A stretch of DNA of 64,000 nucleotides. Origin: Procambarus clarkii (taxonomy: Eukaryota; Arthropoda; Malacostraca; Decapoda; Cambaridae). The notes under the pieces are model-generated. The model had not been told where the DNA came from. It saw only the letters and a program-made list of their open reading frames with translations, and ran no database searches. The stretch is taken from the NCBI RefSeq assembly GCF_040958095.1, contig NC_091219.1, positions 28,563,850-28,627,849 of the forward strand, given 5' to 3'. Below are positions 1 through 29,224 of the stretch, piece by piece. Numbering within the stretch: the stretch's first letter is position 1; each line of letters starts with the position of its first letter. A program made the position numbers and the translations under genes.

Positions 1-500
1 TGTTGACTTCATCATTACCATCACAGGTGTAATCATTTCACCATTCACCAGGTGTGTATTATCATGGGGGGCAGAAATATCTTAGTGTGAGTCGTGTAGT
101 TTCATAATCAGGAAAGACGTATTTCACGCCACCTTATTTAGCTTTCCCTTGCTCTTGCTGTCAATGGTCTTGCATTCAATTATCTTGCTGTCGATGCTCT
201 TGCTGTCAATGGTCTTGCTCGAGTGACGATGCATCAATGGTATCAACTGAGAATAATGTCGTGTGTGCCTAACATGCGCCCACTGGGATCATGCATGGAT
301 TTTGTAAGCTTATACTGAAGTTTGGTGTCAGTACAATATTTCATTATTATTTCATCCATACACAACTTCAATATATGTTGATATGAAAACAAGACTTTGT
401 TTTTTCTCTCCATGTTGTCAGTGGTGAAGGTAACCGACGAAAGAGCTCGTTAAACATATAATTCACTCCGTTTTAGTTACATTGTGTGTTGTGTTTACAG
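1..500 (+). other. Intron upstream of the first visible exon of the plus-strand ENPP gene
   Basis: No coding exon is seen here. The stretch ends in the acceptor TTTACAG that opens the first visible ENPP exon. Positions 146-222 carry an imperfect tandem repeat built on CTTGCTGTCAATGG. The exon that should come before it, with the LADHGM motif, is not present, so the 5' half of this gene lies left of the window or is missing. Confidence 0.6.
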
Positions 501-3500
501 AAGTGAAGATGGCGATGATGGAGGAGCTGTCGTGTCAGAGGAAGGAGATGCGGGTGTACCCCAGGGAGGGCCTCCCCACCAGGTTCCACTTCTCCAACAA
601 CCGTCGCATTGAAGACATAGTTCTTGACCTCGACCCAGGCTTCGTTGCAACAATCTCCTTCGGCCTCACCTCGAAGGGCCACCACGGCTATGACAACTAC
701 TTCAACGACTTGAATGTAAGACTTGAGATATTCTCTCTTTTTCAATATTCCATTTTAAGCATTGTCATTACTTTGGTAGATTAAGAAATGTCATAAGTCA
801 TTCACCCATTTTTATCTATGATCTTGATGCGCTTCCTTCGAAATTAAGTATAACCATCCCAGGGCGTGACCCGAGACTGAGATAAGTCACAGCCACAGCT
901 GCCTTGGCCACACAGTTTCTCCAAAAGGTGCTTATAATAAGACATTAAAAGAGGGAGTTCTCAATTCCTTCCTGTGAATTGTCGTCAGGAGTCACCTCAA
1001 CTTGTTAATATTCTCTCACAATTGTTTCATGTTAACGCATCACACTCCCTAGAATTCTTGTAAACAAACCCGTAATTTTCCATTCTAACGGGGTAAGGAA
1101 AATGTTCTTGACCGGAGTTTAGGAACCTGCACTCTGATGGCCATAGCGAATAAGCCGCATGAGTTTAGTCTTGTAGTCTCTACTCGTCGGAGCCAAAGAG
1201 TTTTGTTATATGGTTAGAATAGGATTCTATTCCTTCCAAGAATAGAGAGTCCTTTAGGCTTTTCGATGTCCTGCTGGCCAGCGACGGATTTTCATCAGTA
1301 TGCATCCCATATGTTTACTACTAGGTGAAAAGGGGCATCGGGTGGGGAAAAAACGTGCACATACATCTCGCCTTGCCCGAGAATTAAGCTTTCGACTAAT
1401 CGCTTGGGAGCCGATAGAGCTAATTGCTGCGCTACAGGTACTGTTTATGGTGTCTGGGCCACAATTCATGTACTTCCCTGCTTGCAGGCACTGTTCGTGG
1501 CGTCTGGGCCACATTTCATGTACTTCCCTGCTTGCAGGCACTGTTCGTGGCGTCTGGGCCACAGTTCATGTACTTCCCTACTTGCAGGCACTGCTCGTGG
1601 CATATGAGCCACAATTCATGTATATCCCTGCTTGCAGGCACTGTTCGTGGCGTCTGGGCCACAGTTCATGTACTTCCCTGCTTGCAGGCACTGTTCGTGG
1701 CGTCTGGGCCGGACTTCAAGACGGAGATGGAAGCCGAACCCTTCCATAACATCGAGCTGTACAACCTCATGTGTTACCTGACGGGTGTCGAACCCTCCGC
1801 CAACAACGGCACCCTCGGCTCCCTCTATCACATCCTCGCCAACCCTCCGCCAGCGCCACAACTTCCTACTGTAAGTCTTCCTAAACAACAGTAATACAAT
1901 ATATATAATGTACACAATATTTTTGTTTGGTTGCTCCACGCTCCGATGCTGGTGGTTCACTGGTGGACCTGGGTCGCACTTCTGGCGTACAGATATGGAG
2001 GAATTTAGTGCGAGGATACGTTGGATGACCTGCTTCACCAACCTGACATACTGAATCCGTAACTTAAATGGAAGAACGTGAGACACAGGCAGACTTTGGT
2101 CCATAGGCAGCCCGTGGTTCACCAGTAATCTTTGGTACGAGGGCAGCGCCTGGAGCACATGCCGTCTTTGGTCCAAGGGCAACCCTTGGTTCACACCTGG
2201 TCCTTGGTCTTGGGGCCTCCCATTGTCAACGGGTCTCCAGTAGTTGGAGGCCTGTTGACAATGGGTCGTTGTTAGTCCACGAGTTGTCTTCACTACGCAA
2301 GATGTCTTTGGTCTCTGTTCTGATTTAGTACACAGGCGGGTCTTTATTCATGGGGCGTTCTTCCGCACACAAGTGGTCCTTGGTCCATCCACCCCTGTTT
2401 TACAAGAGGTCTTTGGTCCACGGACTGCCTGTAGTACACAGGCGCGGTGCTGCCGCTATTGGCTCATAAGCTACTCTTGGTGTACAGATGGACTATGCGC
2501 TACGTGCTGCCATTAGCACACACAGGTCTCTGTTAAATAATTGTCGTAGACCATTGGCCGAATTTCATTCGGAACCAGTCCTTTCTGGTTCTAATCAAAT
2601 ATATTTATTAATAAGAGTTTGCATTTAATTGCCCCGGTACACAGTGCCGTATAGTAAACTATGTTCTATTGCGTACCTGTGGGCGAAGGAGGAGAAGCCG
2701 CCGACGTCCATGTATCCAGAGGGAGACGTGACACCTCTGCTGGGAATGTCTGGCTGCCCTGGAGATCTCCACGCTCCCGAGGTGAGCCCCAGCTAACGGA
2801 AACATGTCCACAATTTCGAGAAAATTTAGCATTTTCGACTCCAAAGATGTAATAATTTTAAGTCCTTGATTAATATTTATTATTTATTTTTTGTTTGTAG
2901 ACGAAACAATTTTTGGGAATTTTTGTAAATGATTAAAACATATGAAGAAAAATACTTCATATGTTACTTTGGGTATATAGATTATAATATTAATTAGGCT
3001 ATTGGGTTCAATAATGACATATGCCAAGATTCTTCTAATTAATGACGTGAATATAATAACATGGATTTCCTTGTTATTGTGTAATGTTATCCACATATGT
3101 AAATTCATGCTAGTTTTAGGAATTTATGGCGCTAGTTGGTGTGATCTTGTGACTGTTATACATCACTTGGTGTGTCCAGCTCACTTGAAGACCAGTTGAC
3201 CTGAATTTTATCCTTTTTCCTTCTGAATGTGAATTTGACAAAGGAAGCATATTTGTTTACACTTCAAAATGACGATTTCATAATTTTATCAGTTAGATCA
3301 CTCCAAAAAATATCTACATAGCTTAACGAATTTTAACTTGGATAATTACAATAATTCCATCTCAAAAAACTCCATAAATAATTGAGACAAAAATTGGTAA
3401 GAAGATTTTAACAGAACATTCACGATTTGTGCAAATATACCTTCATTTAAAGTTTGTATAACATTTTTTATCCTGCTCATGGTGTGCATGATGGTGTGCT

Positions 3501-6500
3501 CATGGCTCTGTACAGTCGTGGCTGGAGTTGTTGGGGCTGAACGAGGAAGAGCGGAACAAGACGGAGATGCTCCACCTTCCCTGGGGTATCCCTCACTCCT
3601 CACCTCTCCCAGCCTCCCTCACTCTCCTCCACCACCAGGACCACGTCACAGGTGAGCTCTCCCTCACTCCTCACCTCTCCCAGCCTCCCTCACTCTCCTC
3701 CACCACCAGGACCACGTCACAGGTGAGCTCTCCCTCACTCCTCATCTCTCCCAGCCTCCCTCACTCTCCTCCACCACCAGGACCACGTCACAGGTGAGCT
3801 CTCCCTCACTCCTCATCTCTCCCAGCCTCCCTCACTCTCCTCCACCACCAAGACCACGTCACAGGTGAGCTCTCCCTCATTACTGTAAGGTCTGTGTTAT
3901 ATGAACGTTGAGAAGGTCTGTAGGGTGTGATATATTTGGATGAGTGTTTCTCTAAGGAGCATGGAGGAGAAACCTTGCTAATATTTAGTGTGTGTTCCCC
4001 TTATAACTGAGGACGGAAGGGCTTCCCCGTCCTATTGTCCTGATCAGTGAGACAGACGGGCAGTGTCTGTCTGTCTGTCTGTCTGTTGTTCCTGTTGGAG
4101 AGGATGTTTATGGCATGGTGATGATAGTGCAGGTGGCACAGTACTGTTTAGTGAATATGTATTAATACTGTTTTTATTCTATAAACACACTGAAAATCTA
4201 TGCATTTGTTGCACTTGTCGTTTGAATAACGAAGTCTTAAGTTGTTGGTTTCTGGCCACCAGTCACACACAAAAGCAGATCATACGATCTCGACCACAGT
4301 AATAAAGACTTAAACGGTAATAAAACTGCAACAGAGATAACTTGTGTAAACAACAGGAGATTATTCACAGTGTTGACAGTATCCTAGTGTGAGCCCATAG
4401 TCCATACACGCCCATCTGGCAACACATCTATTTCACACCTCATCCATCATACTCATTAACGCGTTTCACTTCCTTACTCACACCTCGCCCATGATAGTGA
4501 GGCTTCGAGCTCCCTACCTGCGGGTATGGCTTCAGAGGGTCTGCTATCCTCCATTGTGCCCTTAACTGGCCTCTCCCTGCCCCACCAGGGTACTCTCAGA
4601 CGCTCAAGATGCCACTATGGACCAGCTTCAGCGTGAGGCAACAGTGGGATAACGCAACATGGCCGTGGTCGAGTGATGTGCGTCTCACCAACACCACCAC
4701 ACCCACCTGTACTGACTACCAACAGCTGGACACGAGCAACATCTCCATGTACCCTCTCTTCCCTCCAGGTGAGTCCCCACCTTATGAACCTCTCCCACTT
4801 ACCCCTACCTGCCCAATCCGTTCTGTCCAAGTTTGTCTTTGGCTCTTGTTGTATGTGTAGATGCTCATGGTGCACAGTTTTAGTGGCTGTTGTTTCAGGT
4901 GCAGTGATTCCTACAAGTTGTAGGCTATGGTAGTTATTTGTTGGCCTTATTACAAGCTGGCGTAATACCTTTCCTGCCGTGTTGCAGGCTTCTCCTGGAA
5001 CACTTCTGTACCTCAAATACCGTTCCTGGTGAGCAACGCGGTGCCGGCCTCGAGGCAGCTGATATACCGGTGGGAGGCGCTGCTGCAGGAGCTGGTGCCA
5101 GCCTGGCTGGCTCTCTACGGGCCCCTCAACCTGGTGCTGGGACCCGTCTTCGACAACAACGCTGACTCCCTCCCCGACGACTTCCACAACTTCATGTACG
5201 AGGCTCCTCTTTACTGACGACAATTATATTACCTGCTATTGTGATGATTGTAGCGATAGTTGGTGACTATAGTCTCCGTTCCCGTGGCGCAGTGGTAAAA
5301 CACTCGCCCGGCGCTTCGCGAGTACTTTGTCCTGGGTTCATTTCCTAGCCGGGGAGGATTGACTAGGCGCCAATCCTTAACTGTAGCCTCTGTTCACCCA
5401 GCAGTGAATGGATACCTGGTTGTTAAACGATTTGGCGGGTCGTATTCCAGGGAACATTAGGATTAAGGACCTGCCCGAAACGCTATGCGAGCTAGTGGCT
5501 GTACAAGAATGTAACAACTCTTGTACAGTATATATAAATAAGTATATCAATAAATAATAAATAAAAAAGCTGTCTTATCTAAATAAAAAAAACTTGAAGC
5601 CTCTCATAAAACAATTCATGCTTTAAATAATTGTTCAAATCTTTTTCCTCCTCAGCATTCCCGAAGTTCCGTCCCACCTGTTCTATGTGATGACCCGCTG
5701 CAAGACCAAGGTGACCTCACTTGACCTTTGCTCTCCCAGTGACCTCGACGCTGCCGCCTTCATTATCCCAATGGTGGAGTTCGTCTCCAACTGCCAGGTG
5801 AGTCTAGGTCAATGAGTCTGTACCCGGAGGTCAGGTCAACACAGGTCGCCAAGAGAACCATTAAGATATTCAATTTGAGCAAATCCACAAGGGGCGTGAC
5901 GAGGGCTCGAACCTACGTCCGAGAGGATCCCAGACGCTGCCTTAATCGACTGAGCTACGACATGGTAAAAGAATTGCAACCGGAAGTTCTACTGACCTCC
6001 CATCTTGTGGATTTGTTCATTTGATGCATCACGCTATTGTGATTTCTGCGTGTAATATTCACTTTGTTCCAAATAATTCGTAACAATTTGTGCTGGCCCA
6101 TTTCAACTTATTCAGAGATATTCCGCCCTGAACTCTAAACACGCCTGAAATACATATACAAGGCCACGCTCACAACAGTATATTCAACTTCCAATACTCG
6201 ATGGCACATTCAAGTGCTTTCACTTCTTATAATAATTAAACAAGACCACGACATGATAGTGGCCTCTATCATGTAGATATGATAGAGCCCAGTAGGCTCA
6301 GGAATCTGTACACTAGTTGATTGACAGTTGAGAGGCGGGATTAAAGAGCCGAAGCTCAACCCCCGCAAGCACAACTACGTGAGTACACACACACACCACA
6401 ACCAGTACTCTAACAAGGGCTTATTCAGGCAACATTTATCGGTAATAATGTATTGCGCAGTACCGTCCGCAACAGCATCATCAACAGGGAAGAAATGGGA

Positions 6501-6979
6501 CCAAAAACTAAATAAAAATGGATAAAAGTTGCCTCCCTGGCAACAACGAGGCACAAAGTTGCCATGACGCCGGTGGTCAGTTGGCACCCTCACATCGTTC
6601 ACGTACACAACAGGTTCCTTACGAGAAAGGTGCACGAACTACTTTATTGTCCCCACCAGTAACACCTCCATCACTAGTGTCCCCACTAATACTCCACTTG
6701 CACCACCACCGCCACTAGTATCACCACCACCACCACCACGCCTAACATCACCACCACCGACACTAGTATCACCACTAGCACACCCCCATTACTAACATCA
6801 CCATCACTACTAACATCCCGCCAATGTTACAGAGTAATGCAGACTACCTGGCGGAGTTCAGCGCCAAGGTTCACGACGTGGAGTTGGTCACGGGACTCAC
6901 CTTCTTCCCCGACCTCGACTTCCAGACCCGCACCTCTCTTGTACTTCGGATGATCCCGCACCTCTGGCCCCTACACTGA
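501..6979 (+). CDS. Ectonucleotide pyrophosphatase/phosphodiesterase (ENPP), 3' part of gene, eight exons
   Basis: ENPP enzymes are membrane-bound or secreted ectoenzymes that cleave nucleotide phosphodiester or pyrophosphate bonds. Visible exons are 501-715, 1688-1870, 2689-2781, 3516-3651, 4589-4768, 4988-5195, 5656-5797 and 6833-6979. All junctions are GT..AG with matching phases and total 1304 nt (about 434 residues), ending at TGA. The first exon holds the last metal-ligand His in HHGYDN. Later exons hold the NUC-like domain: EPFHNIELYNLMC, LHLPWGIP, GYSQTLKMPLWTS, ending in VELVTGLTFF. The acceptor before 2689 (GCGAAG) is weak. A TGA reached by reading on past 5195 is avoided by a donor at AT/GTACGAG. 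Every exon is open and matches the length of its minus-strand counterpart, or is 3 nt shorter at 5656-5797, so there is no sign of decay. The catalytic 5' half is outside the window. Which ENPP member this is cannot be told. Confidence 0.9.
1432..1720 (+). repeat. 50-bp tandem array over the exon 8 splice acceptor (plus copy, 6 units)
   Basis: Units start at 1438 (degenerate), 1488, 1538, 1588, 1638 and 1688, each with CTTGCAG/GCACTG. The last unit is the true acceptor, followed by the ENPP exon. Each unit therefore contains the polypyrimidine end, the AG and the first exon codons. All three forward frames stay open through much of the array. Confidence 0.9.
2078..2480 (+). repeat. Degenerate tandem repeat of about 30 bp in ENPP intron
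   Basis: Variants of GTCTTTGGTCC and GGCAGCCC with GTGGTTCAC recur about every 30 bp with many substitutions. The array lies in the intron between 1871 and 2688 and has no coding signal. Confidence 0.55.
3581..3880 (+). repeat. 71-bp tandem array over the exon 10 splice donor (plus copy, 4 units)
   Basis: Each unit ends in GTCACAG/GTGAGC, giving donors after 3651, 3722, 3793 and 3864 with an exact 71-bp period. The unit spans the last part of the exon and the first intron bases. Only the first donor leaves the phase needed by the next exon at 4589 (136 nt, phase 1). Confidence 0.92.
5279..5560 (+). mobile_element. tRNA-derived SINE (type T1)
   Basis: The head resembles a tRNA gene, with an A-box-like GTGGCGCAGTGG and a B-box-like GGGTTCATTTCC. 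The body runs through CCTTAACTGTAGCCTCTG and GCCCGAAACGCTATGCG to a tail around TGTACAAGAATGTAACAAC and an AT-rich end. The same head and body recur at 31688 (+), 24577 (-) and 29583 (-). It lies in the ENPP intron just after the near-identical tract ends. Confidence 0.85.
5878..5965 (-). mobile_element. tRNA-Lys-like SINE fragment (type T3)
   Basis: On the minus strand it reads as a tRNA-like head: GTCGTAGCTCAGTCGATTAA, then CGGACGTAGGTTCGA. It is followed by a CTTGTGGATTTG tail. A second, oppositely oriented piece of the same tail lies at about 6003-6055. Related copies are at 27080, 38850 and 53262. Confidence 0.75.
6295..6405 (+). mobile_element. LINE family B, 3' tail only
   Basis: The diagnostic tail GTTGAGAGGCGGG, then GCTCAACCCCCGCAAGCAC, ends in a GTGAGTACACAC run. 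It matches the 3' end of the longer minus-strand LINE B copy at 60075-61085. It is 5'-truncated and has no coding part. Confidence 0.7.
6640..6830 (+). repeat. ACC/ATC-rich imperfect simple repeat
   Basis: Runs of CACCACCACC alternate with ACTAGTATCACC-type units just upstream of the last ENPP exon, ending at its acceptor. Confidence 0.6.
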
Positions 6980-7112
6980 ACCTACACTCACAGCTCTGGC
7001 CCCTACACTGACTACACTCACAGCTCTGGCCCCTACACTGACTCTACTCTCACAGCTCTGGCCCCTACACTCACAGCTTTGGCCCCTACACTGACTCTAC
7101 ACTCACATCTCT
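6963..7112 (+). repeat. Tandem array spanning the ENPP stop codon (plus copy)
   Basis: The exon end CTCTGGCCCCTACACTGA, which includes the stop, is repeated several times in degenerate units spaced about 32-38 bp, separated by CTACACTCACAG-type spacers. The same unit is amplified at the stop of the minus-strand paralogue (8470-8645). Confidence 0.85.
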
Positions 7113-7201
7113 GGCTCACACATGACGACACACTCTCAGCTCTGCCTCACACTTGACAATACCTTTTCATACATTTGGTTATTAAATTAAAAACAAATGG
7201 G

Positions 7202-7207
7202 AATAAA
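7202..7207 (+). terminator. Candidate poly(A) signal AATAAA of plus-strand ENPP
   Basis: AATAAA lies about 220 bp past the stop, in an A-rich stretch. Position and sequence fit, but no transcript evidence is available. Confidence 0.35.
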
Positions 7208-7489
7208 AAAATAAGAAATAGTTCAAATAGCTTTATTAACCATTTTAGTCTATAGTTTGTATGAAAAGTACAAAAATTTAACTTTTGGTGGTTCATCACT
7301 ACTTCTTGGTACTTTTGAGGAAATAGTTACTATAAGTACGCGTGCCATCATTTCAGGGTAGAGGGTTGCATGTTGTACATCATTATGTACCTATCACAAA
7401 TGTTACCAGTTTTAGTGGTTAGTTTAGTTATCAGTAGTGCGTTTGTGCTTATCAGTGGTTTGACTTTATACTCATCCTGTACATGATTG

Positions 7490-7660
7490 TTGACCCCCAT
7501 ACCCATCACATGGGTGATAGTGTACCCCATACCCATCACATGGGTGATAGTGTACCCCACACCCATCACGTGGGTGATAGTGTACACCATACCCCTCCTG
7601 CATTTGCTTGTGAATCCCACACCCATTACATGAGTGGTAGTGGAGCCTCTATCCATCCCG
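7490..7660. repeat. About 30-bp minisatellite with internal palindrome
   Basis: Four to five units of CACCCATCACATGGGTGATA type. Each unit contains an inverted repeat, CCCAT..ATGGG. Later units degenerate. Confidence 0.75.
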
Positions 7661-8039
7661 TAAATATAAGAGGAGCTCGTAGCCATCTTGTGGGTAAGAG
7701 GGGAAACTTACACCCTCTTGTGTGGACCATACAGTGAGACCTCTTACCTCTTCCATCAGTCATACCACCTGTCTCTATGCTAAATTAAACCCATATATCT
7801 ATGTTATGTCTGCAAATTCCGAGTTGCCTAACAGGCCGAATGATTTTGGTTATTTTAAAATATTTCTTTCCAGGTTGGTTCTTTTCTAACAATAATCTAA
7901 TATATTAGGAACAGGAATTTCTGACTTAGGCAGGTTTGGTTAGGGTTCATCCAATTTCTGTTAGTTTTGAATGAAAGTTAAAAAAGAAATTAAAATCATA
8001 TGTAATGTAATGTAATGGAAAGCTGTATTATTCCTTAAG

Positions 8040-8041
<2 letters not shown>

Positions 8042-8129
<88 letters not shown>
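8042..8129. repeat. (TA)n microsatellite
   Basis: Nearly uninterrupted TA dinucleotides, with one G interruption near 8084, between the convergent genes. Confidence 0.95.
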
Positions 8130-8133
<4 letters not shown>

Positions 8134-8228
8134 TATCATTTCTAGGACGAATCTTCTCTATATTTGTAATGTTCTAATCTTGAAAAGGAAATTGAGAAAA
8201 ATTAACTCTCCAAAGTTCATTTTATAAT

Positions 8229-8234
8229 TTTATT
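8229..8234 (-). terminator. Candidate poly(A) signal of minus-strand ENPP
   Basis: TTTATT on the plus strand reads AATAAA on the minus strand, about 400 bp past the stop codon at 8633. Weak evidence by itself. Confidence 0.3.
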
Positions 8235-8469
8235 GGACCTGAGGAGTGTGGGTAAATGACAGGTGAGTCGTTGAGACTCAACATGAAGCAGAGGGTAAAT
8301 GGACACAAATTAGCACAAGTACCGGTATATACACTCTATGTAGGATGAGGTGATGTGACACTAACATAACCATGTTCATAATAGTGTGAATATAACAATC
8401 AACTTCTCAGCGGCTTGCGAGAACCTTGAACACACAAAGGTAGTGACTGCCTCTGTGACCCCTCACCAG

Positions 8470-8632
8470 GAGAAGTCCTGAGGGCCAGAGCTGTGAGTGT
8501 AGAGTCAGTGTAGGGGCCAGAGCTGTGAGTGTAGAGTCAGTGTAGGGGCCAGAGCTGTGAGTGTAGAGTCAGTGTAGGGGCCAGAGCTGTGAGTGTAGAG
8601 TCAGTGTAGGGGACAGAGCTGTGAGTGTAGGT

Positions 8633-8645
<13 letters not shown>
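8470..8645 (-). repeat. Tandem array spanning the ENPP stop codon (minus copy)
   Basis: About five units of GGGGCCAGAGCTGTGAGTG type, spaced near 38 bp, are amplified from the exon end and stop. They are more regular than in the plus copy. Confidence 0.85.
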
Positions 8646-26482
<17,837 letters not shown>

Positions 26483-28160
26483 ATCTGTAACACAAATATT
26501 TACATGTAAACTTTAAACTTCCTTAAAGGATAAATTACATTAAACAAATTTGAAATCGGAATTATTGCTGTCAAACTCCCGAACAGAAAAACGGTTAGAT
26601 AAAACGATGTAATGGTAGTTTTGGACAATATTTTCAATTTTACGAATGCAATAAAAATATAAAATCTCTCTTATTTTCACCGAGACAGAAAGAGATAGAG
26701 AACAAGTAGGAGAGATAGAGGACACAAGAAAAATAGAGGACACAGAGGAGAGACAGGACAGGTGGTGAGGGAGAGAGAGAGAGGGAGGACATGACAGGAC
26801 GACAAATGGGGGTTGTAGGACATGGCGAGGCAACACACTAAGTCTAATACTGAGAACACACAATAGACAGTAACTTCTGCAGCATTTTCAAAGCTGAGAG
26901 ATGTTTTGGTTCACCAGTATCGAGGACAGAAAGTCTGATAGGCTTATCGTAGTCCTCTCGAAGCCAAGGACGAGGCTGCCAGTGCGGTCACCCATCTCTA
27001 CCTTGAGATGAAAGGCAAGAAAATGCTGCAAGATCGGACCCAGAAATATGAAAATAAGCTATGAAAACATGCTAAAGAAACACACACACAGATCACACTA
27101 ACGTGATGCATCAAATGAACAAATGAATCCTCGTCACGGCCCTTGTGGATTTGTTCATGCTAAAGAAAATTTATACTAGCCACGCTAAAAGAATATGACC
27201 CAGAAATCATGATCACACCGCACAAGGTACTGAGGAAGATTGGTGAAGTGGAGAGGAACAGTCTCTTTCATATGATGAGTGATAGATTGAAGAGGCCTAT
27301 GTGTAGGCTCGGAACAGAAATGAGTTAGCCAGACAAGAAAGTTGGTACGTATATGGAATTAATAAACTCAGAGCTGAGGCACTATGTGCCATCTGTATTC
27401 ACAGCAGGTTACAGAGCAGAAAGTGTCGATTACGATGCAGAGAACTTAAAGTTGAAGGTAAACTGTTCAAGATAACATTTCGCCTGTAAGAACTCCACTA
27501 AATCATATTCAACAGATGGAGGAAATAAAGTGTTGACTCAACTTGGTTATTCTCTCCATACACACCTACAAGAGCTGATAGGCTATAACCATAACGCTAG
27601 AATGTTGGGAGGAATAACTAACCGGTTCCCTAAAAGATAAGAAAAGAGGCCCAAGAGCCTCACCCCGACAGACAGACAGACAGATGCGAACGCTGACAGA
27701 GAAACACTCACCTTACAGACACGTGTCCAAGCGTGCAGAGCGGTATAGCTCTGGCTGGGCTGAATGTTAAACACTAATTACAACATGGAGCGCATCTTCA
27801 TATCAGACACTAGTAGCTCTTATCTCACTGATAATGTTTAAACTCTCCAGAAATTACTTTTTAATCAGCTGTCTTCAGGCTGTGCGTACGAAATGCAACC
27901 TTCAAAACCCATGACTTGGCCCCAGAAACCGGCTTCGTGAGATCTGAAATGCCAAATATTTGTCAAGTGTTGTTGATGCCACTCCAGACTTTCAACAAGG
28001 AACAAGCCACTATTTTAATTTTAAATTTAGAAATTGTCAACAATAACGTTGCTTGGCTTGGCTTCTTGGCCCAGGGCTTCTGTCCCCTGGCCGGGTTCCC
28101 CGGGCTTGACCGCTCAGCCGCCACCCTTCCCACTTCGACGGGCCACTCCGGCCTGGCGCC
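26483..28160. other. Region upstream of minus-strand ENPP; no recognisable gene
   Basis: Positions 26680-26800 are a purine-rich AGAGATAGAGGACA-type repeat on the plus strand. Positions 26890-27480 include short coding-like reads, for example EYDPEIMITPHKVLRKIG, interrupted and not assignable to a family. A type T3 SINE tail lies at 27080-27165. No TATA element or CpG-rich block is evident near 26482. Confidence 0.5.
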
Positions 28161-28170
28161 AGCCTTGCTT

Positions 28171-28224
28171 GATTGATGAAGATTAAGCCACCCAAGAGAT
28201 GGCACGGGCATGAATAGCCCGTAA
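28171..28224 (-). mobile_element. Minimal 54-bp two-hairpin retroposon
   Basis: Flanked by direct repeats CAGCCTTGCTT / CAGCCTTGTTT (28160-28170, 28225-28235; 10 of 11 match). Only the two hairpins and the GATT tail are inserted. A bare ACGGGC/GCCCGT hairpin lies further on at 28272-28290. Confidence 0.78.
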
Positions 28225-28441
28225 CAGCCTTGTTTGTATAACGCCTTGTTTCATCTATGACACGTGGCAGTACGGGCATGAATAGCCCGTAACTTGCCTT
28301 GTCGGCGCGCCTGCTCTTTTAAATGGCTGGAGAGTCAACTTCTCATTATTAGCGAGGTCATTCGACAGTTTGGGACCCTTGATTTTCAGCGCGTTTCTGC
28401 TACTTCCCCCATCTCACGGGATCTTTAGTCTTACATCGGAC

Positions 28442-28735
28442 TCAGTGATTTTTTGTTGAAAAAATTGAAATCGTTTTGTTGGCCGCAATTTGCTTTGGTG
28501 GTATCAGAAACAAGTTCGTCTCCAAGAGTGGGACCCGGTTTTCTGGGTCCAGAAGGATCTTCTGTAGATCCTCATTCGAAGCCACGATCACTGTGGCCTC
28601 GTTCTTGTGAAGGTGTTCATCGACAGACAGGTCCAACTGTTGTTGCTCTGTCGATGGCGGCTGCAATTTCACGTTCCTCATGCTTATATGCTCCAAGGAG
28701 CCTTTCAGTGTTGTTTTGTAAGTCATCTTCATTTA
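28442..28735 (-). mobile_element. Possible LINE ORF1 fragment
   Basis: An open minus-strand frame reads ATVIVASNEDLQKILLDPEN and PLLETNLFLIPP. The style resembles RRM-like parts of some LINE ORF1 proteins. No reverse transcriptase is adjacent, and the identification is tentative. Confidence 0.35.
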
Positions 28736-28841
28736 TTATGCACCCCATACCCATCTTGTGGGCGGCAGTGGAAAGGGTTACTGATTTCGGCCTTAGCCTA
28801 CGCTTCCCACAGAGTTCCTTCTGATAACGCCTCGGATAGTC

Positions 28842-28894
28842 GATGATGAAGATTAAGCCACCCAAGAGGTGGCACGGGCATGAATAGCCCGTAA
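28842..28894 (-). mobile_element. Minimal 53-bp two-hairpin retroposon
   Basis: Flanked by perfect 10-bp direct repeats TCGGATAGTC (28832-28841 and 28895-28904). Confidence 0.83.
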
Positions 28895-28949
28895 TCGGAT
28901 AGTCATTGGGAACGTCTGTATGTGGTACTGCTTGTCTGCAGGAGAGGTG

Positions 28950-29205
28950 GATATCTTGAGATGATTTCGGAGCTTAGCGTCCCCGCGGCCCGGTCTTCAA
29001 CCAGGCCTCCTTTCCAGTTACACAACCCCAGGAAGCAGTCCGTAGCAGCTGTCTAATGCCCAAGTACCTCTTTATTGCTAAGTGAACAGGGGCGACAGGG
29101 TGAAAGTAACTATGCCCATTTGTTTCCGCCTCCAGAACTCCAGGATCGGACCCGGAACCTCAGGACTACGAATCCGAAGCGCTGTCTACTCAGCCCTTAC
29201 AGCTA
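28950..29205 (-). mobile_element. tRNA-derived SINE (type T2)
   Basis: The plus strand reads CTTGAGATGATTTCGGAGC, the end common to the family, then the body. The tRNA-like head is degraded (CGGACCCGGAACCTCAGGAC). Confidence 0.75.
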
Positions 29206-29224
29206 TCAAGTCGGTGAGGGACGT

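Larger units (their letters stand above)
7113..8469. other. Convergent intergenic region between the two ENPP genes
   Basis: No gene is recognised. It holds 3' untranslated sequence of both genes with candidate poly(A) signals at 7202 (+) and 8229 (-), a 30-bp minisatellite and a long (TA)n run. Confidence 0.6.

Noticed and set aside
4988-5217. ENPP ending at the TGA at 5215
   Set aside because: Homology to the ENPP C-terminus continues in phase in exons at 5656 and 6833, and the same structure exists in the minus copy; the donor at 5195 removes the TGA.
4615-5223. 202-residue minus-strand ORF (also 11070-11678 on plus)
   Set aside because: Antisense shadow of ENPP exons 11-12; it spans splice sites and has no family features.
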